Positions 18,231 through 26,805 of a DNA stretch of 64,000 nucleotides are shown here, piece after piece. Within the stretch, counting starts at the first letter, position 1. Each line of letters opens with the position of its first letter. This DNA is from Ancylomarina sp. DW003 (lineage in GTDB: Bacteria; Bacteroidota; Bacteroidia; Bacteroidales; Marinifilaceae). The translations under genes were made by a program, and so were the position numbers. Location: the NCBI RefSeq assembly GCF_029029505.1, contig NZ_JAKJSD010000014.1, forward strand, positions 1 through 64,000, read 5' to 3'. Below the pieces are notes generated by a model. It had not been told where the DNA came from and did not search any database. It saw only the letters and a program-made list of their open reading frames with translations.

Positions 18231-18290
18231 AAAAGCACAAATTCACGATGGAGATTTATGAATCCAACTCGTGTTTTTGTGCTTCACTTT
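18231..18290 (+). terminator. Long hairpin after the MFS gene
   Basis: A 16-bp stem with two mismatches: AAGCACAAATTCACGA pairs with TCGTGTTTTTGTGCTT across a 20-base loop, followed by CACTTTT. Likely terminator. Confidence 0.65.
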
Positions 18291-18305
18291 TAGAATCAGA
18301 ATAAG

Positions 18306-18782
18306 ATGAGTAAGCAAGGTCAAAATAAAGGCATAGATCTGGAATGGAAAGTTCTCAAATTTGAAGAATTTACGCTTGATGAATTGTATGATTTAATGCA
18401 ATTACGATCTCAAGTTTTTGTTGTTGAGCAAGATTGTGTTTACCTCGATCAAGACGGAAAAGACAAAAAGGCTTTGCATGTATTAGGTTTTAAGGGAACT
18501 AAGATTTGTGCCTATGCTCGTTTGTTCGATAAGGGTGAATATTTTGATGCTTGTAGTATTGGACGCGTGATTGTTGCAGAAGATGAGCGTCAATTTGCTT
18601 ACGGACATAAGCTAATGAAGGTATCGATAAATGCTATAAACGAAAAGTATGGTGAGGATACGATTAAAATATCAGCACAAAAATATTTGAAGAAATTCTA
18701 CGAATCTCATGGTTTTGTTCAAAAAGGAGAGGAGTATCTTGAAGATGATATACCTCATATCGGTATGATCAAAGAGAATTAG
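18306..18782 (+). CDS. ElaA-like GNAT N-acetyltransferase
   Basis: 158 aa, single GNAT domain of the ElaA type: LYDLMQLRSQVFVVEQ near the start (about 27-42), then LDQDGKDKKALHVLG, and the acetyl-CoA strand SIGRVIVAEDERQFAYGHKL (about 87-106) followed by HGFVQKGEEYLEDDIPHIGM. Substrate unknown. It has its own start 100 bases after the MFS gene, beyond a terminator-like hairpin. Confidence 0.88.
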   Translation: MSKQGQNKGIDLEWKVLKFEEFTLDELYDLMQLRSQVFVVEQDCVYLDQDGKDKKALHVLGFKGTKICAYARLFDKGEYFDACSIGRVIVAEDERQFAYGHKLMKVSINAINEKYGEDTIKISAQKYLKKFYESHGFVQKGEEYLEDDIPHIGMIKEN

Positions 18783-19209
18783 AACGATGGAGTATTAAAA
18801 GCTTAACCGCTAAGATCACAGAGTTTATTTATAATTCTTCTATTCTTTGCGCCCTTTGCGTTTAGCTTGGCGGCTTTGCGTTAAAGTTTGATTATCCTTA
18901 ATTCGAAATAGGATATTAGTCAGTTTTTCAATTAGAAAAAAATCATAACTTTACAGAGTTAATAAAAGTCTGTTAAAATGATGACTAATACCGTAATACA
19001 AAAGCCTTCCTATAAAGGTCTCTATGAATGTTGGATTTGCTGATCCCGCAGAGATTGCTATTACCTAACTTTTGCAGGTAATAACCGACCATATCCTATC
19101 TGGTCGAATAATTTATTCACACTTTATTAATTGAAGACGAAGACCAAGGCATACCTTAATGGGAGAATTGCAACTTGTTGTGTTTTCGTATTCATAAGTT
19201 TGAAATATA
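18783..19209 (+). other. Non-coding region with a dispersed repeat and a structured leader before the glycyl radical activase
   Basis: 427 bases. The first part (about 18804-18887) carries GC-richer phrases ending in CTTTGCGTTAAA, which recur at 32741-32793 and belong to a dispersed repeat. The second part holds two clean hairpins: TATTACCT/AGGTAATA (19059-19083) and CGACCA/TGGTCG (19086-19106). They are preceded by a possible longer pairing of GTCTCT (about 19018) with AGAGAT (about 19050). It ends about 100 bases before the activase start and may be a 5' regulatory RNA; I cannot match it to a known riboswitch. Confidence 0.45.
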
Positions 19210-20004
19210 ATGCGAGCAATTGTATTTGATATTAAGCGCTATGCAGTGCACGATGGCCCTGGAATTCGCACATCTATATTCTTTAAGGGCTGTCCTTTGC
19301 GATGTGTATGGTGCCATAATCCTGAGTCCTACAAGGCAGGCATAGAAAGTATTTGCCGTAGTAACCGTATGGGAAATGTTGACGTTGCTGATGAAACTGA
19401 AATCGGTAAAACTTACAGTTTAGGAGAACTAATTTCTGAAATAGAAAACGATCAACTCTTTTTCGATGAATCGGGTGGTGGTGTGACTTTTAGTGGAGGA
19501 GAACCTCTTATGCATATCGATTTTCTCGAAGCCATATTAAAGGCTTGTAAGGAAAGAGAAATTCATACAGCTTTGGATACGACTGCTTATGCACCCAAGG
19601 ATAAAATAGATCGTATAATTAACCATGTCGACCTGTTCCTTTTTGATCTAAAGCATATGATTGACAAGGATCATATCTCTCACACTGGAGTATCTAATAA
19701 ATCGATACTTGAGAATTTGAAGTATTTGGCTGATAAAGGAAGGGAAATCATCATTCGTTTTCCAATGATTCCTGATTTTAATGATTCGGAAGAGAATATC
19801 AATTTAATGCTCGACTTTCTAAACCAACTGCCGAAGAAACCAGCCTTTCATATTTTACCCTATCACAGAACGGGACAAGATAAGTTCCGACGTTTCGGAA
19901 TTGAAAACTCCATGCCTGATATACCTTCTATGAAAGAGGAGGATACAGAATGGGTGCAGAATCTTTTCAGAGAGTCAGGTTATAAGGTAAATGTGGGAGG
20001 TTAA
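19210..20004 (+). CDS. Glycyl radical enzyme activating enzyme (radical SAM)
   Basis: 264-aa radical SAM activase that installs the glycyl radical on the adjacent enzyme, using a [4Fe-4S] cluster and S-adenosylmethionine under anaerobic conditions. The cluster motif is C28-x3-C32-x2-C35 (GCPLRCVWC). The SAM-contacting stretch is VTFSGGEPLMH (about 93-103). It is a short form, like pyruvate formate-lyase activase, and lacks the eight-cysteine ferredoxin insert found in many activases of this group. ATG start; 41 bases before the glycyl radical enzyme gene and clearly in the same operon. Confidence 0.93.
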   Translation: MRAIVFDIKRYAVHDGPGIRTSIFFKGCPLRCVWCHNPESYKAGIESICRSNRMGNVDVADETEIGKTYSLGELISEIENDQLFFDESGGGVTFSGGEPLMHIDFLEAILKACKEREIHTALDTTAYAPKDKIDRIINHVDLFLFDLKHMIDKDHISHTGVSNKSILENLKYLADKGREIIIRFPMIPDFNDSEENINLMLDFLNQLPKKPAFHILPYHRTGQDKFRRFGIENSMPDIPSMKEEDTEWVQNLFRESGYKVNVGG

Positions 20005-20045
20005 ACAATTGATAATTATGAATTATTAATTCTTAAGAAAAAAAC

Positions 20046-22409
20046 ATGAACAACAGAATAAAACATCTCAGAGAACAAAGTTTAAACGCCATTAACTGTA
20101 TATCGCCTGAGCGCGCTCTGTTAATGACTGAATTTTATAAATCAGATGAGGCACAAATGGTTTCTACACCAGTGAAACGTGCTCTGTCTTTCAAACACTT
20201 TTTTGCCAACAAAAAGATCTGTATCAACCCTAATGAATTGATTGTTGGTGAACGCGGACCTGCACCTAAAGCCTGTCCAACTTATCCGGAGATATGTATT
20301 CACTCTTTAGGTGATCTTCAGATTTTGAATGAAAGAGAGAAGGTTTCTTTTAAAGTAGATGAGGAAACATTTAAAATTTACGAGGAAAGTATTATTCCTT
20401 TCTGGACTGGGAAAACCAATCGAGATAAGCTAATTGGCAATATGACACCAGAATGGTTGAATGCCTATGAAGCGGGGATTTTTACTGAATTTCAGGAGCA
20501 ACGCGCACCAGGACATACTGTTTTAGGCAAGAAAATGTTCCAAAGAGGCTTTCTTGATGTCAAGCAAGATATTGTAAAAGCGATCGAAACTTTAGATTTC
20601 CTAAATGATAATGAAGCTTACGACAAGCAAGAAGAGTTGAAAGCTATGGCTATTGTTTGCGATGGTATTATTCATTTTGCCGAACGTCATGCTGATGAAC
20701 TTGAAAATCTAGCTAAGGCAGAATCTAATTCTGAAAGAAAAGTTGAGTTGGAGGAAATGGCTAAGGTTTGTCGTCGTGTACCAGCTCATGCACCAGAAAC
20801 CATGCACGAGGCTTTACAGCATTACTGGTTTATTCATCTGGGTGTTATCTCAGAACTGAATCCTTGGGATTCATTCAACCCAGGTAGACTGGATCAGCAT
20901 CTGCTACCTTTTTACGAGAAAGAAGTAAAGACGGGTAAGCTTGCTGAAGAGAGTATGTACGAATTACTTCATGCTTTCTGGATTAAATTTAATAACCACC
21001 CAGCGCCACCTAAAATGGGTGTTACGGCTAAGGAAAGTAACACATACACAGATTTCTGCTTAATTAATGTTGGAGGTTTGAAAGAAGATGGATCTGATGC
21101 GGTGAACGAAATGTCTTATGTTATTCTGAATGTGATAGAAGAGATGCGTTTGTTGCAGCCTAGTTCTATGGTTCAATTGAGCAAGAAAAACCCGGATCGT
21201 TTTATCAAGCGGGCACTTCGCATTGTAAAAACAGGTTTTGGTCAGCCTTCTATTTTCAATACCGATGCGGTTATTCAAGAGATGCTTCGTCAAGGGAAAA
21301 GCATCGAAGATGCACGAAATGGTGGATGTTCAGGCTGTGTTGAAACGGGAGCCTTTGGTACCGAGAATTACAGTTTAAGTGGCTATTTCAACTTGGCTAA
21401 AATTCTTGAAGTTACCATGAACAATGGTGTTGATCCTCGTAAGGGAAAACAAATTGGACTGCAAACAGGCGAATTGTCGAGTTTTAATTCTTACGAAGAA
21501 CTATTTGCGGCTTGGCAAAAGCAAGTGCAACACTTTGCTAATATTAAACTTAGAGGAAACAATGTGATTGAACGTTTGTATGCGACTTACCTTCCTGTGC
21601 CATTCCTATCTGTTTTAGTTGACGACTGTATCAGCAAAGGAAGAGATTATAATGCAGGCGGTGCGCGCTACAATACATCCTATGTTCAAGGTGTTGGCTT
21701 AGGTAGTTTGAGCGATATGTTGGCTTCGATCAAATACAATGTATTCGATAAGGAAAAAGTGAGTCTTGATGATTTGAAAAAGGCTATGGATGCTAATTTC
21801 AATGGATACGATCAGTTGAGAAGTGACTTGATCTATAAAACCCCTAAATATGGTAACGACGATGATTATGCTGATGATTTAGCTATCGATATTTTTGAAA
21901 CATTCTACGAAGCAGTTAATGGCAGACCAACCGCAAAAGGTGGGGTTTTCCGTATTAATATGTTGCCAACGACTTGTCATGTGTATTTTGGAAATATAAT
22001 GGCTGCAACGCCTGATGGACGTTTGGCTGAGATGCCATTGTCCGAAGGCATTTCACCTTACCAAGGAGCCGATACAAAAGGACCTACTGCCGTTGTGAAA
22101 TCAGCAGCAAAAATCGATCACCTTCGTACTGGTGGTACCTTGTTGAATCAGAAGTTCAGTCCTCAATTTATGGAAGATGAAGCGGGAATCACGCAAGTGA
22201 TGAATTTGGTGCGTTCTTATTTCCGTATGGATGGGCATCACATTCAATTTAATGTGGTTAATGCGGATACACTTCGCGATGCACAAAAGAATCCTGAGTC
22301 TTATAAAGATTTAATTGTTCGTGTTGCAGGATACAGCGATTATTTCAATGATTTGGGTGAAGATCTTCAGAATGAAATCATCCGTAGAAATGAACATACA
22401 GAATTTTAA
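20046..22409 (+). CDS. hypD: Glycyl radical enzyme, probable trans-4-hydroxy-L-proline dehydratase
   Basis: 787 aa. The active-site Cys431 and Glu433 lie in GGCSGCVETG, the Cys-x-Glu pattern of dehydratases and lyases, whereas pyruvate formate-lyase has adjacent cysteines. The radical glycine is Gly762 in RVAGYSDYF, near the C terminus. Length and motif pattern fit HypD, which dehydrates 4-hydroxyproline to pyrroline-5-carboxylate. I cannot exclude a related dehydratase from memory of the motifs alone. Strictly anaerobic enzyme; its activase is directly upstream and dipeptidyl peptidase IV lies 113 bases downstream. No pyrroline-5-carboxylate reductase (proC) gene is in the window. Confidence 0.8.
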   Translation: MNNRIKHLREQSLNAINCISPERALLMTEFYKSDEAQMVSTPVKRALSFKHFFANKKICINPNELIVGERGPAPKACPTYPEICIHSLGDLQILNEREKVSFKVDEETFKIYEESIIPFWTGKTNRDKLIGNMTPEWLNAYEAGIFTEFQEQRAPGHTVLGKKMFQRGFLDVKQDIVKAIETLDFLNDNEAYDKQEELKAMAIVCDGIIHFAERHADELENLAKAESNSERKVELEEMAKVCRRVPAHAPETMHEALQHYWFIHLGVISELNPWDSFNPGRLDQHLLPFYEKEVKTGKLAEESMYELLHAFWIKFNNHPAPPKMGVTAKESNTYTDFCLINVGGLKEDGSDAVNEMSYVILNVIEEMRLLQPSSMVQLSKKNPDRFIKRALRIVKTGFGQPSIFNTDAVIQEMLRQGKSIEDARNGGCSGCVETGAFGTENYSLSGYFNLAKILEVTMNNGVDPRKGKQIGLQTGELSSFNSYEELFAAWQKQVQHFANIKLRGNNVIERLYATYLPVPFLSVLVDDCISKGRDYNAGGARYNTSYVQGVGLGSLSDMLASIKYNVFDKEKVSLDDLKKAMDANFNGYDQLRSDLIYKTPKYGNDDDYADDLAIDIFETFYEAVNGRPTAKGGVFRINMLPTTCHVYFGNIMAATPDGRLAEMPLSEGISPYQGADTKGPTAVVKSAAKIDHLRTGGTLLNQKFSPQFMEDEAGITQVMNLVRSYFRMDGHHIQFNVVNADTLRDAQKNPESYKDLIVRVAGYSDYFNDLGEDLQNEIIRRNEHTEF

Positions 22410-22522
22410 ACATCAAATAGTTAATTGTTAGTTTTATGAATAGTTGAGCAGCTTTATTGTAAGCGGTTCAACTATTTTAACTTACGACTTAAACCTTTAA
22501 CCTTATCACTTTAACCTTGTAT

Positions 22523-24709
22523 ATGAAACGTTTACTATTAATTCCTCTTTTATTAATTGCTTGTCTCGTAGGAGCACAAAATGGCAATAAGGCTTTTACG
22601 CTTGAAGATGTTACCTTAAATGGAACTTTTAATGCCAAATCGGTTTATGGCTTACGATCGATGAACGATGGTTTACATTATACTATCCTGAAAGATGGGA
22701 AACGCGTTGAAAAATATGCGTATGCCACAGGAAAGTTAATCGAGGTTTTATTCGATCTTGATGAAGCCCAAACGGCAAGCATTAAGAGAATCGATAGCTA
22801 TCAGTTCTCGTCAGACGAACAGAAGTTATTATTGGCAAGTAATCGACTTGATATTTATCGTCATTCTTATTCAGCAGAATTCTATGTTTACGATAGAAAA
22901 GCAAACAAGCTAGAAGCTCTTTCAACAGGGCGTCAACAGTTGGCTGATTTTTCTCCTGCGGGCGATCAAATCTGTTTCTTTCGCAACAACAATCTTTTTA
23001 TCAAAGATTTGAAAACAAGTGATGAGAAACAATTCACTTTTGATGGGAAATACAATCATATCATTAATGGTGCACCAGATTGGGTCTACGAAGAAGAGTT
23101 CTCTTTTTGGAAAGGCTTTCAGTGGTCACCTGATGGTAAACGAATTGCATTTATGCGTTTCGATGAATCTCGTGTAAAGCAGTTTAATATGACTGTTTTT
23201 AAGGGAACTTACCCTGAGAAAAAGGCGAATACTCTTTATCCGGAGAACTATACGTTTAAGTACCCAAAAGCAGGAGAAGATAACTCAATTGTGAGCATCC
23301 ATGTTTATGATTTAGAATCGGAGAAAACACAAACCATGAATGTGGGTGAGGAAACCGATCAGTACATTCCGAGAATTAAATGGACTCGTAATCCTGAGGT
23401 TTTAAGCATGGTTCGTATGAATCGTCATCAGAACCATTATGAACTTTTATTCGCCAATGTAAATACGGGTGATACTGAGCTAATTTATGAAGAGAAAAAT
23501 AAGGCTTGGATTGATGTAAACGATGATTTGACTTTTACTGAAGATGGTAAATCGATAATACTAACTTCTGAGAAATCAGGCTACAATCATATTTACTTAT
23601 ATGGTATAGATGGTAAATTTAAGCGTCAAATTACCAAGGGTGATTGGGAAGTGACTCAGTTTTTAGGTTACGATGAAGCTAAAAAGTTATTCTACTATCA
23701 GGCAGCAGCTGTATCACCTTTGCAGCGCGAGATTTATGCTGTGGATATTAAGGGAAAACGAAGCAAGAAAATGAGTGCGGATATGGGAACAAACTCGGCA
23801 GTTTTCTCAAAAGGATTCAAATACTATATCAATTATTTCTCGAATACCAAGACACCAACTTTGGTAACCTTACACAATGCAAAAGGTAAGCAAATTCGTG
23901 TACTCGAAGATAATGCAGCTTTGAAGAAAAAAATGAAAGATTACACTTTGCCTCAGCGTGAGTTCTTTTCTTTCAAAACTTCAGAAGATGTGGAGTTGAA
24001 TGCTTTCATGATTAAACCAACCGACTTTGATGCGTCAAAGAACTATCCGGCTTTATTAACATTCTATGGTGGACCAGGATCACAACGAGTTTTAGATCGT
24101 TACCGTTTTGAGTGGTTTGAGTATTTGGCACAAGAAGGGTTCGTAGTGGTTTGTGTTGATAATAGAGGAACAGGAGCACGTGGCGAAGCTTTTAAAAAGT
24201 GTACCTATATGCAGGTACAAAACCTCGAAGCTATCGATTTGATTGAGACAGGCAAATATATGGCTGGTTTGGATTATATCGATGGATCGAAAATTGGTGT
24301 TTACGGCTGGAGCTTTGGAGGTCAAATGTCTTCACTGTGTATGTTCCGTGGTGCCGATGTCTTTTCAGCAGGAATCGCTGTAGCTCCCGTAACGACTTAC
24401 CGTTATTACGACAGTATTTATTCGGAGCGTTACCTACGTACACCACAGGAGAATCCTGAAGGATACGATAAGTATGCTCCAATTACTTTTGCCGATCAAC
24501 TAAAGGGGAAGTTTCTTTTGATTCATGGTACTTCTGACGATAATGTTCACATGCAGAACAGCCTTGAGTTAGCTGAAGAATTGGTTCAGAACAATAAGAA
24601 ATTCCAAATGCATATGTATACCAACCGTAATCATGGTATTTATGGTGGCAAAACCCGCCTGCATCTTTTTGGAATGATGACTGACTTCTTAAATGAGAAT
24701 TTGAAGTAA
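22523..24709 (+). CDS. Dipeptidyl peptidase IV (S9B serine peptidase)
   Basis: 728 aa from the ATG at 22523; an in-frame TTG two codons earlier is less likely. A signal peptide (to about residue 20, LLLIACLVGA) implies periplasmic location. An eight-bladed propeller (DPPIV_N) fills about 60-470 and an alpha/beta hydrolase domain follows. The nucleophile is in GWSFGG, the acid in GTSDDNVH and the base in NRNHGIYGG. The substrate-anchoring double Glu is in WVYEEEFSF. The enzyme removes X-Pro (and X-Ala, X-Hyp) dipeptides from peptide N termini. Being next to a hydroxyproline dehydratase is consistent with feeding on proline-rich peptides (inference). Confidence 0.95.
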   Translation: MKRLLLIPLLLIACLVGAQNGNKAFTLEDVTLNGTFNAKSVYGLRSMNDGLHYTILKDGKRVEKYAYATGKLIEVLFDLDEAQTASIKRIDSYQFSSDEQKLLLASNRLDIYRHSYSAEFYVYDRKANKLEALSTGRQQLADFSPAGDQICFFRNNNLFIKDLKTSDEKQFTFDGKYNHIINGAPDWVYEEEFSFWKGFQWSPDGKRIAFMRFDESRVKQFNMTVFKGTYPEKKANTLYPENYTFKYPKAGEDNSIVSIHVYDLESEKTQTMNVGEETDQYIPRIKWTRNPEVLSMVRMNRHQNHYELLFANVNTGDTELIYEEKNKAWIDVNDDLTFTEDGKSIILTSEKSGYNHIYLYGIDGKFKRQITKGDWEVTQFLGYDEAKKLFYYQAAAVSPLQREIYAVDIKGKRSKKMSADMGTNSAVFSKGFKYYINYFSNTKTPTLVTLHNAKGKQIRVLEDNAALKKKMKDYTLPQREFFSFKTSEDVELNAFMIKPTDFDASKNYPALLTFYGGPGSQRVLDRYRFEWFEYLAQEGFVVVCVDNRGTGARGEAFKKCTYMQVQNLEAIDLIETGKYMAGLDYIDGSKIGVYGWSFGGQMSSLCMFRGADVFSAGIAVAPVTTYRYYDSIYSERYLRTPQENPEGYDKYAPITFADQLKGKFLLIHGTSDDNVHMQNSLELAEELVQNNKKFQMHMYTNRNHGIYGGKTRLHLFGMMTDFLNENLK

Positions 24710-24733
24710 AACGATATTTCTTAATTATATTTT

Positions 24734-24770
24734 AAAAGAGCCAACAGAATTTAATTTTGTTGGCTTTTTT
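24734..24770 (+). terminator. Rho-independent terminator after dipeptidyl peptidase IV
   Basis: AAAGAGCCAACAGAATT pairs with AATTTTGTTGGCTTTTTT around a 2-3 base loop; T run. Confidence 0.9.
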
Positions 24771-24828
24771 CCGTTTAATAGGAAAGGAGTTTTCCCAGAT
24801 GGCTTTACTTTAAAATACTTTTGCTTTC

Positions 24829-24887
24829 CGCAATTTTTTGCGATGCCTTTCGCAAAAAGTTGCATACACTATCGCAAATTGTTGCGA
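24829..24887. promoter_or_regulatory. Three phased CGCAA/TTGCG inverted repeats
   Basis: CGCAATTTTTTGCG (24829-24842), CGCAAAAAGTTGC (24851-24863) and TCGCAAATTGTTGCGA (24872-24887) are three short dyads with centres about 22 bases apart, two helical turns. This looks like a tandem operator or a protein-binding array. The rest of the 586-base gap (24710-25295) has the dipeptidyl peptidase terminator at one end, AT-rich DNA, and an AAAGTAC/GTACTTT dyad at 25243-25259. A 72-codon frame running through the array starts at TTG and does not look coding. Confidence 0.45.
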
Positions 24888-25295
24888 TAAGTATAACTCA
24901 AATGCTTCATAAGCATGCACAAAATAAGTTTAAACTTAAACTGTTTTATGTGTGTGAGCATCTGAGGAATATAAATGACTTGGCTTTTTTATGTTTGAAA
25001 TTATTTGGAAGGATTCTAATGATTTATTTTACAAAATAAGAATTGTTGTTTGGCAGGAATAATTAATTTTAGACTTGTATTATTGAAATAAGAGAGCATC
25101 GTGCTGATTAAAAATATCTTTTCTCAATTTTGCGATGAAAAAGAAAACATCTCTTGCAAAAATAAAAAGTCCTTTAGTTACAACTTTAAAGGATAAGTGA
25201 TTGGATAACAGTAGGATATGGAGCGTAATGTATAAGTAATATAAAGTACATAGTACTTTACACATACGTTGTAGTGCATTTACTAAGACCAAGAC

Positions 25296-26111
25296 ATGAA
25301 CAAACCTGAAAATACAGACAGAATAAAAGAAATTTATGATGGACTTTCTAAAATTGACGAAAATGGAAAGAAAAGTCGTACTGGAAGATTTGTAGTATCT
25401 GCATTAAGCAGTATACCTTGGGTTGGTGGAGTTATCGCTGCAAGTTCAGCCTTACATGGAGAAAAAGAACAAGGTAAAGTTAACGCCTTGCAAAAGTTAT
25501 GGCTTGAAGAGCATCATCGGAAAATTGAAGAATTGGCATTTGCCATTCATGAAATAACTGAAAAGCTAAATCAAACAGGTACGGAAAACGACGAAAGACT
25601 CTCAAATGAAGACTATTTAGGCTTAGTCAGAAAAGGGTTTAAGGAATGGGATAACTCAGAAACTCAAGAAAAAAAGCAATATATTCAAAGACTACTGACA
25701 AATGCAGGTGCAACAACATTGACCACTGATGATTTAATAAGACTTTTTATCGATTGGATAAGTATGTATCATGAAACTCACTTTATGGTAATTAAAGAAG
25801 TCTACAAGAATAAAGGAATAACAAGAGGTCAAATATGGCAGAATTTAAATGCCACTCAACCGCGTGAAGATTCTGTTGAAGCAGATTTGTTTAAACTATT
25901 AATTCGTGATTTGAGCATGGGTGGAATAATAAGACAACATCGCGAAACTGATTATTGGGGGAATTACGTAAAAAAGCCTACAAAGAGATCTAAATCTGGA
26001 GTACTAAAGTCAGCATTCGATAATGAAGAACAATATGAATTAACAGAATTGGGGAGTCAATTTGTACACTATACAATGGAGAATGTTGTTACTCAAATAG
26101 AAAATATATAA
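25296..26111 (+). CDS. Hypothetical cassette protein with glycine/serine-rich hydrophobic segment
   Basis: 271 aa, unrecognised. A hydrophobic stretch at about residues 30-51 (FVVSALSSIPWVGGVIAASS) could enter a membrane; the rest is charged. A helical linker (about 60-95) leads to a second helical region with FIDWISMYHETHFMVIKEVY (about 149-168). The C-terminal third resembles a winged-helix-like fold (TRGQIWQNL, ELTELGSQFVHY). It starts 18 bases after the left R'-like end of the cassette, as integron cassette genes do, and is followed after 16 bases by a zinc-ribbon gene. A membrane-acting effector is one possibility; nothing proves it. Confidence 0.7.
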   Translation: MNKPENTDRIKEIYDGLSKIDENGKKSRTGRFVVSALSSIPWVGGVIAASSALHGEKEQGKVNALQKLWLEEHHRKIEELAFAIHEITEKLNQTGTENDERLSNEDYLGLVRKGFKEWDNSETQEKKQYIQRLLTNAGATTLTTDDLIRLFIDWISMYHETHFMVIKEVYKNKGITRGQIWQNLNATQPREDSVEADLFKLLIRDLSMGGIIRQHRETDYWGNYVKKPTKRSKSGVLKSAFDNEEQYELTELGSQFVHYTMENVVTQIENI

Positions 26112-26127
26112 ACTTAAAATATCAACT

Positions 26128-26619
26128 ATGGCACTAATAAATTGTCTTGAATGTAAGAAAGAAATAAGCGATTCAGTAAAATCATGTCCTCATTGTGGTT
26201 TTTCCATAAATAAAAAGAAAAGTAATTGGCTTACTTGGACTCTTGGAGTTATTGCGATAATAATGGCTGTAATCTACTATAACATTAGCACCAATGTTAG
26301 TAATAACAGCTATAAAAGTGAAAATTATAAATCATATACAAGCTTAACAGTCGATGTATCTGTTGAAAATGTAAGGATTTCAAAAGATCACAATAATGCA
26401 TGGGCTGTAAAAGGTGCAATTAGAAATAATACAACTCATTCAATTAAGGGAGCTGTCAAAATTAAGTTTATAAATAGTAAAGGGGATATTGTTCATACTA
26501 ATCGGGCATATGTAAATGATGGTGATTCTTTTGAATCAGGTCAAGCTGCTAATTTTGAGTATTTTGTTTCTCCAGAAACATTTGACGATGTTGTTGATTT
26601 TAAAATTGAATTTTATTAA
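26128..26619 (+). CDS. Zinc-ribbon membrane protein with FxLYD-like domain
   Basis: 163 aa. It starts with a zinc ribbon, Cys7-x2-Cys10 and Cys20-x2-Cys23 (CLEC and CPHC), then one membrane helix (about 36-54, WLTWTLGVIAIIMAVIYY). An outside beta-rich domain (about 70-163) carries the phrases AVKGAIRNNT and GAVKIKFINSKGDIV, typical of FxLYD/DUF-type domains. The stop codon is 4 bases before the attC R'' motif, so the gene ends the first cassette. The upstream hypothetical gene is 16 bases away and probably co-transcribed. Function unknown. Confidence 0.75.
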   Translation: MALINCLECKKEISDSVKSCPHCGFSINKKKSNWLTWTLGVIAIIMAVIYYNISTNVSNNSYKSENYKSYTSLTVDVSVENVRISKDHNNAWAVKGAIRNNTTHSIKGAVKIKFINSKGDIVHTNRAYVNDGDSFESGQAANFEYFVSPETFDDVVDFKIEFY

Positions 26620-26623
26620 AAAC

Positions 26624-26759
26624 GCACTACAACACGCGCTCATAGTTAATTGCCGGTTCGGCTGTTAAATCAAGGCTTGTAGCCCGCTTTAAGCTTGTTG
26701 TGGCTTGAAAGGGAAGAAGCCCGCAATCGGCAACATAACCATAGCGCCATCCGTTAGGC
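26624..26759 (+). repeat. attC-like recombination site 1
   Basis: 136 bases from R'' GCACTACAAC to R' GTTAGGC. Inside, GCGCTCATAGTTAATTGCCG (26636-26655) pairs imperfectly with CGGCAACATAACCATAGCGC (26728-26747), giving a long bulged stem with extrahelical bases as in attC single-strand folds. The middle holds repeated AAGCCCGC-like phrases. The R'' and R' of this site are not complementary to each other, which is expected when neighbouring cassettes carry different core sequences. Confidence 0.55.
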
Positions 26760-26805
26760 ATCATTTATTAGAAGTAGATATATAGATTAAAATTATCAGT
26801 TTATT

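Noticed and set aside
24821-25039. 72-codon open frame after the dipeptidyl peptidase IV gene
   Set aside because: Starts at TTG, runs through three repeated dyads, has no recognisable protein pattern and no start context; better explained as regulatory or repeat DNA.
25080-25292. 70-codon minus-strand frame at the left edge of the cassette array as a truncated integrase
   Set aside because: No tyrosine-recombinase motifs; hydrophobic low-complexity translation of AT-rich DNA.
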